Origin: Actinomadura barringtoniae
GTDB taxonomy: Bacteria > Actinomycetota > Actinomycetes > Streptosporangiales > Streptosporangiaceae
Direction of reading: 5' to 3'
Assembly (NCBI RefSeq): GCF_017573505.1
Contig: NZ_JAGEOJ010000015.1
Span: forward strand, 62,001 to 126,000
DNA length: 64,000 bases
The position numbers and the translations under genes were made by a program. The notes under the pieces are model-generated. The model searched no databases. It worked only from the letters and a program-made list of their open reading frames with translations, and was not told the origin of the DNA. Below are positions 22,971-31,407 of the stretch, piece by piece; the first letter of the stretch is position 1, and each line of letters opens with the position of its first letter.

Positions 22971-23843
22971 CTAGATCCCCTCCTTCGCCGGAACGCGCGG
23001 CTGCTCCTCGCCGGCGCGGGGGGCGCGGGCGGAGAGCCGGGAGACCAGTTCGCCGGCGACCTCGCGGGCGGAACGGATGAGCAGCGAGCGGTCGAGCCTG
23101 CCGCCCCAGCTGCCGCCGAGCAGTTCGGCGCCCTTGGGGTCGAGGGCGAGGCCTCCGAGTACCTGTACGGGCGGCGGGGGCGGTCCGGTTTCGACGGCGG
23201 AACGGCGTTGCTGCGCGCCGGCGGCGACGATGCGGTCGACCTCGGCGATGGAGGCGCGGAAGTCGCGGGGGTCGGCGAGCACGATGACGCCGATGGGCGG
23301 GCCGCCGCGCAGGTCGTCGGTCAGGGCGGCGACACGTTCGCGCAGGTGGGCGACCTGTTCGAGGGTGGCGCGGGTGAACAGCACGACCATGTCGGCCTCG
23401 CGCAGCAGGTCGTTCAGCGGGCTGCCCGCGCCGAGGCGGCCGCAGTCGGCGAGGACGTCGACCGGGGAGAGCCCGGCGAACGCGCGGCCGAGCGGGCTCC
23501 ACAGCCAGGTCATGCCCTGGGCCTGTTCGGCGCCGGTGATGCCGACGAGCACGTCCAGGCCGCCGACCAGGCGCTGGCAGTGCTCGGCGATCTGGTCGGG
23601 GCGCAGGCCGCGGCGGGCGGTGGCGGCGAGGCTGAGCAGTCCGCGGGACGGATTGAGCATGCCGCCGCTGCCGCCCTGGTCGCCGGGGGCAGCGGCGGGC
23701 AGCCGGTAGACCAGGTCGCCGCCTGCCTGGTCGCATTCGGCGACCAGGACCGGGCGGGGCCAGACCGCGCCGAGCGCGACGGCCGCCGTGGTGACGCCGG
23801 GCGCTCCCTTGTCGGCCGCGAGAGCGATGAGTGCCACGGTCAA
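22971..23843 (-). CDS. TadZ/CpaE-like MinD-family protein
   Basis: A 290-residue protein of the MinD/ParA fold that in tad systems places the pilus machine at a site in the cell. The expected deviant Walker A is present as ADKGAPGVTTAAVALG: the first Lys and TT remain, but the invariant second Lys (usual GxGKTT) is Val, so ATP hydrolysis is doubtful. A switch-like AECDQAGGDL segment follows near residue 36. The start is a TTG at 23843 overlapping the previous stop (TTGA); a GTG at 23837 is the alternative. Confidence 0.82.
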   Translation of the reverse strand: MTVALIALAADKGAPGVTTAAVALGAVWPRPVLVAECDQAGGDLVYRLPAAAPGDQGGSGGMLNPSRGLLSLAATARRGLRPDQIAEHCQRLVGGLDVLVGITGAEQAQGMTWLWSPLGRAFAGLSPVDVLADCGRLGAGSPLNDLLREADMVVLFTRATLEQVAHLRERVAALTDDLRGGPPIGVIVLADPRDFRASIAEVDRIVAAGAQQRRSAVETGPPPPPVQVLGGLALDPKGAELLGGSWGGRLDRSLLIRSAREVAGELVSRLSARAPRAGEEQPRVPAKEGI

Positions 23844-24724
23844 TTACCGCCCGTGTTCGGCGTGCCCGCGCCTGGGCCTGGGTTGTTGTTGCCGGTGCCG
23901 GTGCCGTTCTGGTTGCCGGTGCCGTTGCCCGGCTCGGGCGATCCGGACTGCTTCTCGGGTGCCTGCGGGGCGCCGGTAAGGCGCGTTCCCTCCGGTACGA
24001 GGGCGAGCGCTACGCCGCCCGCGGAGGCGGCCTGGGTGAGCTGCGGTGCCTCGGCGGGCAGAACGGCGACGTCGACGGAGGTCTGGTCACCGCGCAGCCG
24101 GTCGCTGTTGCCGCCGCCGCTGACGCCGATCACGATCGCGTCGGCCGACAGGACGGTGCCGGGGCGCGGCCCGCCCGAGTTGGTGGTGCCCGTGCCGCCG
24201 ACGGCGTAGAGGCCGACGTGCTTGCCGGTGGTGAGGCCCTTGGCGGGGTACTGGCCGGGCTTCAGCGCCAGGCCGATGACGACGCGTCCCTTGGAGGCGT
24301 CGTTGGCGCGGCTGACCATCGCGTTCGTGAGCAGCGCGCCGGGCACGAGCGGCACGGCCGCGTAGGTACGGGTGACGTCGCCGCGCGCCGACCACCGGAT
24401 GTACTCGATGCCGGTGTCGCCGATCTGCACTTCCTGCAGGGCGTTCGGCGGGATCTGCTGCCCGGCCGCGACGGGCTGGACGACGCGGATCGCCGAGACC
24501 CGCTGCCCGCTGGCCATCACCAGGTACGCGCTGGTCAGCGCGCCGCCGAGGATGAGCAGCACGGCGAGTGCGGCGAGCGCGGGCTTGCGTTCGCGCGGGG
24601 CGGTCGGCAGCCGCTGGCCGCCCGCGGAGCCGAGCCCGGAGCGTCCCAGTCCGGCGTTGCCGCCGCCGGTGGTGGAGACGCCGCCCGCGACGGCCGACTG
24701 GTTGGACTTCATCGCTCTGGCCAC
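23840..24724 (-). CDS. SAF-domain pilus assembly protein (CpaB/RcpC-like)
   Basis: A 294-residue membrane-anchored protein, first gene of the tad operon. A Gly/Ser-rich cytoplasmic start is followed by one membrane helix (ALAALAVLLILGGALTSAYL, about 49-68) and a SAF domain (about 79-140, with RVVQPVAAGQQIPPNAL). CpaB/RcpC proteins support the secretion pore or bind peptidoglycan. The C terminus is a low-complexity tail rich in Gly, Asn, Thr and Pro. The GTG start has AAGGAG only 3 bases away, so spacing is tight; ATG at 24712 is an alternative but too far from that site. Confidence 0.83.
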   Translation of the reverse strand: MARAMKSNQSAVAGGVSTTGGGNAGLGRSGLGSAGGQRLPTAPRERKPALAALAVLLILGGALTSAYLVMASGQRVSAIRVVQPVAAGQQIPPNALQEVQIGDTGIEYIRWSARGDVTRTYAAVPLVPGALLTNAMVSRANDASKGRVVIGLALKPGQYPAKGLTTGKHVGLYAVGGTGTTNSGGPRPGTVLSADAIVIGVSGGGNSDRLRGDQTSVDVAVLPAEAPQLTQAASAGGVALALVPEGTRLTGAPQAPEKQSGSPEPGNGTGNQNGTGTGNNNPGPGAGTPNTGGN

Positions 24725-24976
24725 GCGCTCCTTCCGGACCCATGCCTGCCCGTTGAGGTCGACACGGTCTCCCGCGTCCCGCGGGTCGCCGCATCATCGG
24801 GCGATCCATGCTTGCGGGGGTCGCGACTCCGCGTCAATGGATTCGGGGAGGTGAAGCATTCCCGTAACCCTGCGGGTCCGGTGACCAGCACTTTCGCCGG
24901 TCACATCAGTTCTTACCTCCTGTCACACGCGTCACTGACTCCTCACCAAACGGTCAGGCCGTTAATCGGTAAAGGG

Positions 24977-25678
24977 TCACGACTTGAAGCCGATGAGCCG
25001 GCCGAGTGAACGCATGCCGAAGTCGAAATAGTCGTCCCGGTTCCCGATCACGTTCTCGAACTGGCCGAACAGTTCGAAGCTGACCGTTCCGTACAGGCCG
25101 GCCCAGGCGACGAGCGCGCGGGCGGCGACGTCGTCGGACGCCGTCATCGCGACGGCGACGCGGGCGCGGTCCACGTCGGCGACGAGCGAGGACGGGAGCG
25201 GCGGCAAGTCCTCGACCGGCTCGAGCGCGCCCGCGGCCTCGGCGTCGCTGACCACGCGCGCGAGCACGATCGTGTCGCGCAGCGCGGCGGGAACGGTCTC
25301 CTCGGGCGCCTGGTAGCCGGGCACCGGCGAGCCGTAGATCAGCGCGTACTCGTGCGGATGGGCCAGCGCCCACTCCCGTACGGCCCGGCAGACCGCGAGC
25401 CAGCGACCCAGATGGTCACCGGCCGGACACGCCTCGACCGCACGTTCCACGGCCTCGCCGACCGCGTTGTAGCCGTCGATGATCAGCGCGGTCAGCAGGT
25501 CGTCGCGGCTCGGGAAGTAGCGGTAGATCGCCGACGAGACCATCCCCATCTCGCGCGCGACCGCGCGCAGGGACAGGCCCGTCGCGCCCTCGGTCGCCAG
25601 CTGCTTGCGGGCGATCTCGGTCATCTCGCGGATCAGCTCCGCCCTTACCCGTTCGCGTGCCGTACGTCCTGCGCTCAT
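24977..25678 (-). CDS. TetR/AcrR family transcriptional regulator
   Basis: A 233-residue repressor. The N-terminal helix-turn-helix is clear: ARKQLATEGATGLSLRAVAREMGMVSSAIYRYFPSRDDLLTALI (split by position: about residues 23-66), with the recognition helix ending SAIYRYF. The C-terminal ligand domain resembles the WHG type, containing HPHEYALIYGSPVPGY and AWAGLYGTVSFELFGQF. It is divergent from a NAD-dependent epimerase gene, with two palindromes in between, so it most likely controls both. The inducer is unknown. Confidence 0.9.
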   Translation of the reverse strand: MSAGRTARERVRAELIREMTEIARKQLATEGATGLSLRAVAREMGMVSSAIYRYFPSRDDLLTALIIDGYNAVGEAVERAVEACPAGDHLGRWLAVCRAVREWALAHPHEYALIYGSPVPGYQAPEETVPAALRDTIVLARVVSDAEAAGALEPVEDLPPLPSSLVADVDRARVAVAMTASDDVAARALVAWAGLYGTVSFELFGQFENVIGNRDDYFDFGMRSLGRLIGFKS

Positions 25679-25717
25679 GGTCCGAGGCTAGCAGGAGAGA
25701 GAGCGCCGCACAAAAAA

Positions 25718-25782
25718 GTGAGCACCGCTCTTGACGAACGATAGTCTCAAGAGAGAGCATTGCTCTCGTAAGCGAGCAATGC
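25718..25782. promoter_or_regulatory. TetR operator region with two related palindromes
   Basis: A perfect 15-bp palindrome GAGAGCATTGCTCTC lies at 25753-25767. A related sequence GTGAGCACCGCTCTT lies 35 bases upstream at 25718-25732 (11 of 15 identical). In addition GCATTGCTC (25757-25765) has its exact complement GAGCAATGC at 25774-25782. A TTGACG hexamer (25731-25736) lies between the sites and could be the -35 of the epimerase gene. The region separates divergent regulator and target. Confidence 0.65.
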
Positions 25783-25806
25783 ACACAGTTTGAGGGAGAA
25801 GGAACC

Positions 25807-26724
25807 ATGGGCAAGCACGTGATCGTCGGAGCGGGCCAGGTCGGCAGCCACCTCGCGGGCCTCCTCGTCGGCAAGGGCCACGACGTCACCGTCGTCACCC
25901 GGTCGGGCTCGGGCCCCGACGGCGTCCGCAAGGTCGCCGCGAACGCCGCCGACCGCGCCACGCTGATCGAGGTCACCCAGGGCGCCGACACGCTCTACAA
26001 CTGCATGAACCCGCGCTACCACGAGTGGGCCACGGTGTGGCCGCCGGTCGCGGACGCGCTGCTCGGCACCGCCGAGGAGACCGGCGCCGCGCTGGTGACG
26101 CTCGGCTGCCTGTACGGCTACGGCCCCTTCGACGGGCCGATGACCGAGGACACCCCCATGGCCGCGACCGGCACCAAGGGCAAGGTCCGGGCCAAGATGT
26201 GGCACGACATGCTCGCCGCGCACGAGGCCGGCCGGGCCCGCGTCACCGAGGTCCGCGGCTCCGACTACTACGGCCCCGGCAGCACCGACCAGGCCTACAT
26301 CGGCACCACCCGCTTCGTCCGGCCGCTGCTCGCGGGCAAGCGCGTCTGGTACTTCAGCAACCCCGACATCACGCACAGCTGGACCTACCTGCCCGACGTC
26401 GCGCGCGCCCTGGCCATCGCGGGCACCGACGAGCGCGCCCTCGGCCGCGCCTGGCACATCCCGAGCGCCGACCCGTTCACCACCAGGGAGTTCGGCGAAC
26501 GGCTGTGCGAGCTGGCCGGCGCCCGCAGGCCGCGCATCACCGAGGTGCCCCGCCCGATCTTCAATGCCGTCGGCGCCGCCGTGCCGATGGTGCGCGAGAT
26601 GCGCGAGACCCGCTACCAGTTCGACAAGCCCTACATCCTGGACTCCTCGGCGTTCCAGACCACCTTCGGGATGGCGCCGACCTCGATGGAGGACGCTCTC
26701 AAGGCGGTCCTCGCGGCCGCGTGA
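25807..26724 (+). CDS. NAD-dependent epimerase/dehydratase family protein
   Basis: A 305-residue Rossmann-fold enzyme of the atypical or extended SDR group. The nucleotide site is VGAGQVGSHLA at residues 7-17. The region after the second half (VTLGCLYGYGPFDGPMTEDTP) corresponds to the SDR active-site area, and HSWTYLPDVARALAIAGTDERALG resembles epimerase C-terminal parts. The substrate is unknown. A GAGGGAGAA ribosome site precedes the ATG. It is divergent from the TetR gene, whose probable operators lie directly upstream, so expression is likely induced by the enzyme's substrate or a toxin. Confidence 0.87.
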   Translation: MGKHVIVGAGQVGSHLAGLLVGKGHDVTVVTRSGSGPDGVRKVAANAADRATLIEVTQGADTLYNCMNPRYHEWATVWPPVADALLGTAEETGAALVTLGCLYGYGPFDGPMTEDTPMAATGTKGKVRAKMWHDMLAAHEAGRARVTEVRGSDYYGPGSTDQAYIGTTRFVRPLLAGKRVWYFSNPDITHSWTYLPDVARALAIAGTDERALGRAWHIPSADPFTTREFGERLCELAGARRPRITEVPRPIFNAVGAAVPMVREMRETRYQFDKPYILDSSAFQTTFGMAPTSMEDALKAVLAAA

Positions 26725-26838
26725 CAGCCGGCCGTGTCGTGACCGGGTCCCTGAAGGAGACGAGTAATTAAGCTGACCCTGCGGCAACGCCGATCGGCAC
26801 CCGACGAAGCCGATCGGCGCACGATGGAGGGGCTCTGC

Positions 26839-29800
26839 ATGCGAATCTCGTTCACGGCGCTGACCGGCCAGGGGCCCCGGGACGTCGTGCTGGACGCCGA
26901 GCCCGACGTGACCGTCGACAGCGTGGCCCAGTCGATCTTCGCGTCGCTGAACGGGGATCCGAACGGGGCTCCGAAGAACGCGCCGCTGACGCCCCGCTTC
27001 GCCAAGCAGCCGCAGCCCAAGGCCGCGGGGCACCGGAGCCTGTGGCTGGACGGGCGGATGCTCGACCCGCAGGCCCCGGCCGTACGGGAGCTGCGCGACG
27101 GGGCGGTCGTCGCCGTCGAGCAGCGCACCGCCGCCGCCACCGTCCAGGCCGAACCGACCGGGCTGATCGAGGTCCGGGTGGTCGGCGGACCGGCCGCCGG
27201 GTCCGTGCACCGGCTCGGCCTCGGCACCGCCACTCTCGGCTCGGGCACCACCGGCGAGGACGTGGACATCGCACTCGATGACCCCGCCGTCCCGGCCCGT
27301 TCCCTCCGTATCACCGTCGAGCCTGGCGGCGTCCACGTCGAGGCGTCGTCCCAGACCCTGTCCCGCGGGATCGTCCTGGACGGTCAGCCGCTGGCCGGCA
27401 AGTCGGTCTGGCCCGAGGGCGGCATGCTCGCCGTCGGCGCCAGCATCCTGACGCTCGCGACGAGCTCGGTCCCCGACACCCACTTGGAACCGTTGCCCGA
27501 GGGTGGCCTGGCGTTCAACCGGCCGCCCCGGCTCATCCCGCCGCACCGCGCCCGCCGCATCGAGGTGCCACGCCGGCCCGAACGCAATCCGAAGGAACGG
27601 CTCCGGCTCTTCGGCGCGCTGCTGTTCTCGGCGTTCGGCCTGGTGATGGCGTTCGCGCTGGGCCAGTGGTGGTGGGCGCTGTTCGCGCTCGCCTGGCCGG
27701 TGATGACGCTCGGCGAGTGGATCGGCGACCGCATGCACGGCCGCAAGTCGTACAAGAAGTCGCTCAAGGAGTACCAGCAGAAGGCGGCCGAGTTCGGCGG
27801 CGACGTCGACCGTTTGCGCCGCGATGACCAGGAGGAACGGCGCGCGCTGCACCCCGACCCGGCCGAGGTCCTGCTCACCGCGACCGGCCCGCGCCGCCGC
27901 CTGTGGGAACGCCGCCTCGGCGACCCCGACGTCCTGCACCTGCGCCTCGGCGTCGCCGACCTGCCCGCCCGTATCGAGCTCGCCGGAGCCGAGTACGCGG
28001 GCCCCGAGGCAGGCGATGTCTCCGTACCGGCCGCCCGTCTGGTCCCGGTCGCGCTGCCGCTCGCCGACCTGGGCGTGATCGGGCTGACCGGCGCCTCCGC
28101 CGAGTCGCGTCCCGCCTCGCGCGCGCTGGCCCGCTGGCTGGTCGCGCAGGCCGCCGCGCTGCACAGCCCGCGCGACCTGGCGATCGTCGTGCTCTGCGCC
28201 GACCAGCAGGCCGAGCGCGAGTGGAACTGGGTCCGCTGGCTGCCGCACGCCGCCCCGCGCGAGGGCGAGGAGTGCATGGCGCTGGTCGGCACCGACCCCG
28301 AGTCGGTCGCGCACCGCATCACCGAGCTGGCGATCCGCGTCACCGAACGCCGCCGCACCTCCCAGGCCACCTCCAGTTTCTTCGGGCAGGAACGGCCTGC
28401 CGACGCCGTCCCGTACAACATCCTCATCGTGCTGGACGGGGCGCGGGCGCTGCGCCGCGTGCCGGGCATGCCGATGCTGCTCCAGCGCGGTCCGGAGTAC
28501 GGCCTGCACGCGATCTGCATCGACGACGAGGAACGCCTCCTGCCCGAGGAGTGCACCGCCGTCGCCGCATGGGATCCGCATCGCCCCGAGGCACTTCGCC
28601 TGAACGGCCAAGGCCTCGACCAGCTCGGCCCCGTTCTGGCCGACCAGGTCTCCACTGCCTGGACCGACCGGGTCGCCCGCGCCCTTGCCCCCGTACGGGA
28701 CGTGTCGCGTGAGGATGCCGACGAGGCGATTCCGTCCGAGGCACGGCTTCTGGACCTGCTCGCGATGCCCGATCCCACGCCCGACCAGATTCAGCAGTTC
28801 TGGACGCGCACCGGCGGCCGTGCGACCCGCGTTCCCATCGGCATCAGCGCTGAGGGCACGTACGCGGTGGACCTGCGCACCGACGGCCCGCACGGCCTCA
28901 TCGCGGGAACGACGGGCGCGGGCAAGTCCGAACTGCTGCAGACCCTCATCGCCTCCCTCGCCGTGGCCAACCGCCCGGACGAGATGACGTTCGTCCTCAT
29001 CGACTACAAGGGCGGCGCCGCGTTCAAGGACTGCGCCCGGCTGCCGCACACCGTCGGCATGGTCACCGACCTCGACGGCCACGCCACCGAACGCGCCCTG
29101 GAGTCGCTGGCGGCCGAGCTTCGCCGCCGCGAGGAGATCCTGCTGGAGGCGGGCGCCAAGGACATCGAGGACTACAACGACCTGCGCACCATGAAGGCCC
29201 ATCCGGAGCAAGGGCATTCCTTCCAGCGCACCGACCTCATCGCGATGCCGCGCTTGGTCCTGGTCATCGACGAGTTCGCCGCGATGGTCACCGAGCTGCC
29301 CGACTTCGTCACCGGCCTGGTCGACATCGGCCGCCGGGGCCGGTCTCTCGGCGTTCACCTGATCCTCGCGACGCAGCGCCCGGCGGGCGTCGTGACCGGC
29401 GACATCCGCGCCAACACCAACCTGCGGATCGCGCTGCGCGTCACCGACCCCGACGAGTCCACCGACGTGATCGACGACGCCGGGGCCGCGCAGATCTCCA
29501 AGTCGACTCCGGGCCGCTGCTACGTGCGTTCCGGCTCGTCGTCGCTGCACGCCGTGCAGTCCGCGCGCATCGGCGGCCGCCGCCCGGGCACCGGCCCGGC
29601 GACGGTCGCCCCGGCCACCGTGCTGCCCGTTCCGTGGCAGGGTCTCGGCCGCCCGCTGCCCGCGCCGCGCGAGGCGCTCGACGACGCCGACCCGGCGATG
29701 ATCACCGACCTGTCGGTGCTGGTGCTGGCGATCGAGGAGGCGGCGCGCCGCGCCGGGATCGACCGCCAGCCGTCGCCCTGGCTGACGCCGCTGCCGCAGA

Positions 29801-31407
29801 AGGTCCGCCTGTCGCCGCGTACGGCCGCCGGAGGGTCGGTCGTGGGCGTGCCGCCGATCTCGTTCGGCATCACCGACCTGCCCGCGATCCAGTCGCGCGA
29901 GCCGCTCACCCTCGACCTCGCCGGCGGCGGCCACCTCTACCTCGCGGGCGCCGCGCAGTCCGGGCGTTCGACGGCGCTGCGGACGATCGCCGGGTCGCTG
30001 GCGGGCGCCTGCTCGCCGTACGACGCGCACCTCTACGCGATCGACTGCGGCGCCAACGCGCTGCTGCCGCTGGTGTCGCTGCCGCACTGCGGCGCGGTCG
30101 TCGGCCGCGAGCGGCTCGACCGGGTCGAACGCCTGCTCACCGCGCTCGCCGCCGAGGTCGCCCGCCGCCAGCAACTGCTCGCCGAGGCGGGGTTCGCGTC
30201 GCTGAGCGAGCAGCGCGCCGCCGTCGCCGCGCCCGACCGGCTGCCGTGGATGGTGCTGATGCTCGACCGCTGGGAGGGGTTCGTCGGCGCGTTCGAGCAC
30301 TATGACTACGGCCGCCTGGTGGACGCCGTGCTGCGGCTGCTGCGCGAGGGCGCGGCGGTCGGGCTGCGCGCCGTCTTCACCGGCGACCGGACCGGCCTGA
30401 GCGGCCAGGTCTCGACGGTGTTCGACCGGCGTCTGGTGCTGCGGATGTCCGACCCGAACGACTACGGCTACGCGGGCCTGCAGGAGAAGCAGGTGCCCGC
30501 CGAGATGCCGCCCGGCCGCGCGCTGGAGCAGCTGTCCCCAGGGCAGCCGCCGCGCGAGTCGCAGATCGGGCTGCTCGGCGACGACCCGTCCGGCACCGCC
30601 CAGGTCACCGCGCTGCAGGAGATCGCCCGCGTCTGCGTCACCCGCTACGGCCGCCTGCCGCGCAAGCAGCGGCCCCTGCACGTCGACGAGCTGCCCGTAC
30701 GGGTGACCTACCGCGAGGCGATGTCACTCGAACCCGACCACATGGCGCCGTCGGCGCTGTGGGCCCTGGTCGGCGTCGGTGGCGACACGCTCGCGCCGGT
30801 CGGCATCGACCTGCAGAACGAGGGGCCCGGCTTCGTCATCGCCGGTCCCCCGCGTTCGGGCCGGTCCACCGCGCTGCGCACGATCGTGCAGTCACTACTG
30901 GACCCGGCGGTCGGCGGCGGGCTGGTCCCGGTCGTGCTGATCACGCCTCGCCGGTCGCCGCTGCGGCTGCTCGCGGGGCGTCCCGGCGTGCTCGGGCTGC
31001 TGTCGGCCGACTCCGAGGAGGAGGACCTGGCGGCGGCGATCGGCGACGAGCACCGCTACGTGGTCGTGGTCGACGACGCCGAACTGCTGGACGAGACCGA
31101 GCTCGACGACGCGCTGCGCGGCGTGCTGCGGACCGCGCGCGACGCCGAGCACGCGGTCGTGATCGGCGGCACGACCGAGGACCTCGGGCGCGGCTACCGC
31201 GGTTTCCTGAACGACACGCGCCGGTCGCGTTCCGGGCTGCTGCTGGCGATCGACTCCCCCGACGACGGCGAGATGTTCGGCCTGCGGCTGCCGCGGAACG
31301 CGCCGCTCGGCGGGCCCACCGGGCGCGGTCTGTTCATCGCGCTCGGCGCCACCACGCAGATCCAGGTCGCGCTGCCGCCGCCGGTCGGGGGCGACCGCGG
31401 CGAGTGA
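26839..31407 (+). CDS. FHA-bearing FtsK/SpoIIIE ATPase, EccC/EssC-like (type VII secretion)
   Basis: A 1522-residue secretion ATPase. Residues 1-100 look like a ubiquitin-like fold, 108-208 like an FHA phosphopeptide-binding domain, and 257-292 form two close membrane helices. Three FtsK/SpoIIIE modules follow. Module 1 has an intact Walker A (GTTGAGKSE, near 690) and Walker B (LVLVIDEFAAM, near 805). Modules 2 (GAAQSGRST, near 1036) and 3 (GPPRSGRST, near 1335) have Arg instead of the Walker Lys, so only the first is likely to hydrolyse ATP. N-terminal FHA is typical of Firmicute EssC. The ATG at 26839 has GGAGGGG six bases upstream, which decides against the ATG at 26824. A WXG100 gene lies 3 kb away, but no EccB, EccD, EccE or mycosin gene is in the window. 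Confidence 0.9.
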   Translation: MRISFTALTGQGPRDVVLDAEPDVTVDSVAQSIFASLNGDPNGAPKNAPLTPRFAKQPQPKAAGHRSLWLDGRMLDPQAPAVRELRDGAVVAVEQRTAAATVQAEPTGLIEVRVVGGPAAGSVHRLGLGTATLGSGTTGEDVDIALDDPAVPARSLRITVEPGGVHVEASSQTLSRGIVLDGQPLAGKSVWPEGGMLAVGASILTLATSSVPDTHLEPLPEGGLAFNRPPRLIPPHRARRIEVPRRPERNPKERLRLFGALLFSAFGLVMAFALGQWWWALFALAWPVMTLGEWIGDRMHGRKSYKKSLKEYQQKAAEFGGDVDRLRRDDQEERRALHPDPAEVLLTATGPRRRLWERRLGDPDVLHLRLGVADLPARIELAGAEYAGPEAGDVSVPAARLVPVALPLADLGVIGLTGASAESRPASRALARWLVAQAAALHSPRDLAIVVLCADQQAEREWNWVRWLPHAAPREGEECMALVGTDPESVAHRITELAIRVTERRRTSQATSSFFGQERPADAVPYNILIVLDGARALRRVPGMPMLLQRGPEYGLHAICIDDEERLLPEECTAVAAWDPHRPEALRLNGQGLDQLGPVLADQVSTAWTDRVARALAPVRDVSREDADEAIPSEARLLDLLAMPDPTPDQIQQFWTRTGGRATRVPIGISAEGTYAVDLRTDGPHGLIAGTTGAGKSELLQTLIASLAVANRPDEMTFVLIDYKGGAAFKDCARLPHTVGMVTDLDGHATERALESLAAELRRREEILLEAGAKDIEDYNDLRTMKAHPEQGHSFQRTDLIAMPRLVLVIDEFAAMVTELPDFVTGLVDIGRRGRSLGVHLILATQRPAGVVTGDIRANTNLRIALRVTDPDESTDVIDDAGAAQISKSTPGRCYVRSGSSSLHAVQSARIGGRRPGTGPATVAPATVLPVPWQGLGRPLPAPREALDDADPAMITDLSVLVLAIEEAARRAGIDRQPSPWLTPLPQKVRLSPRTAAGGSVVGVPPISFGITDLPAIQSREPLTLDLAGGGHLYLAGAAQSGRSTALRTIAGSLAGACSPYDAHLYAIDCGANALLPLVSLPHCGAVVGRERLDRVERLLTALAAEVARRQQLLAEAGFASLSEQRAAVAAPDRLPWMVLMLDRWEGFVGAFEHYDYGRLVDAVLRLLREGAAVGLRAVFTGDRTGLSGQVSTVFDRRLVLRMSDPNDYGYAGLQEKQVPAEMPPGRALEQLSPGQPPRESQIGLLGDDPSGTAQVTALQEIARVCVTRYGRLPRKQRPLHVDELPVRVTYREAMSLEPDHMAPSALWALVGVGGDTLAPVGIDLQNEGPGFVIAGPPRSGRSTALRTIVQSLLDPAVGGGLVPVVLITPRRSPLRLLAGRPGVLGLLSADSEEEDLAAAIGDEHRYVVVVDDAELLDETELDDALRGVLRTARDAEHAVVIGGTTEDLGRGYRGFLNDTRRSRSGLLLAIDSPDDGEMFGLRLPRNAPLGGPTGRGLFIALGATTQIQVALPPPVGGDRGE

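Noticed and set aside
24949..24963. AACGG-TCAGG-CCGTT hairpin after the TetR gene
   Set aside because: Only 5 bp arms; too short to call a terminator or operator.
25747..30681. 1644-codon open frame on the minus strand opposite the EccC-like gene
   Set aside because: No recognised domain; composition rich in Arg, Ala, Gly, His and Asp as expected of an antisense shadow of the ATPase frame.
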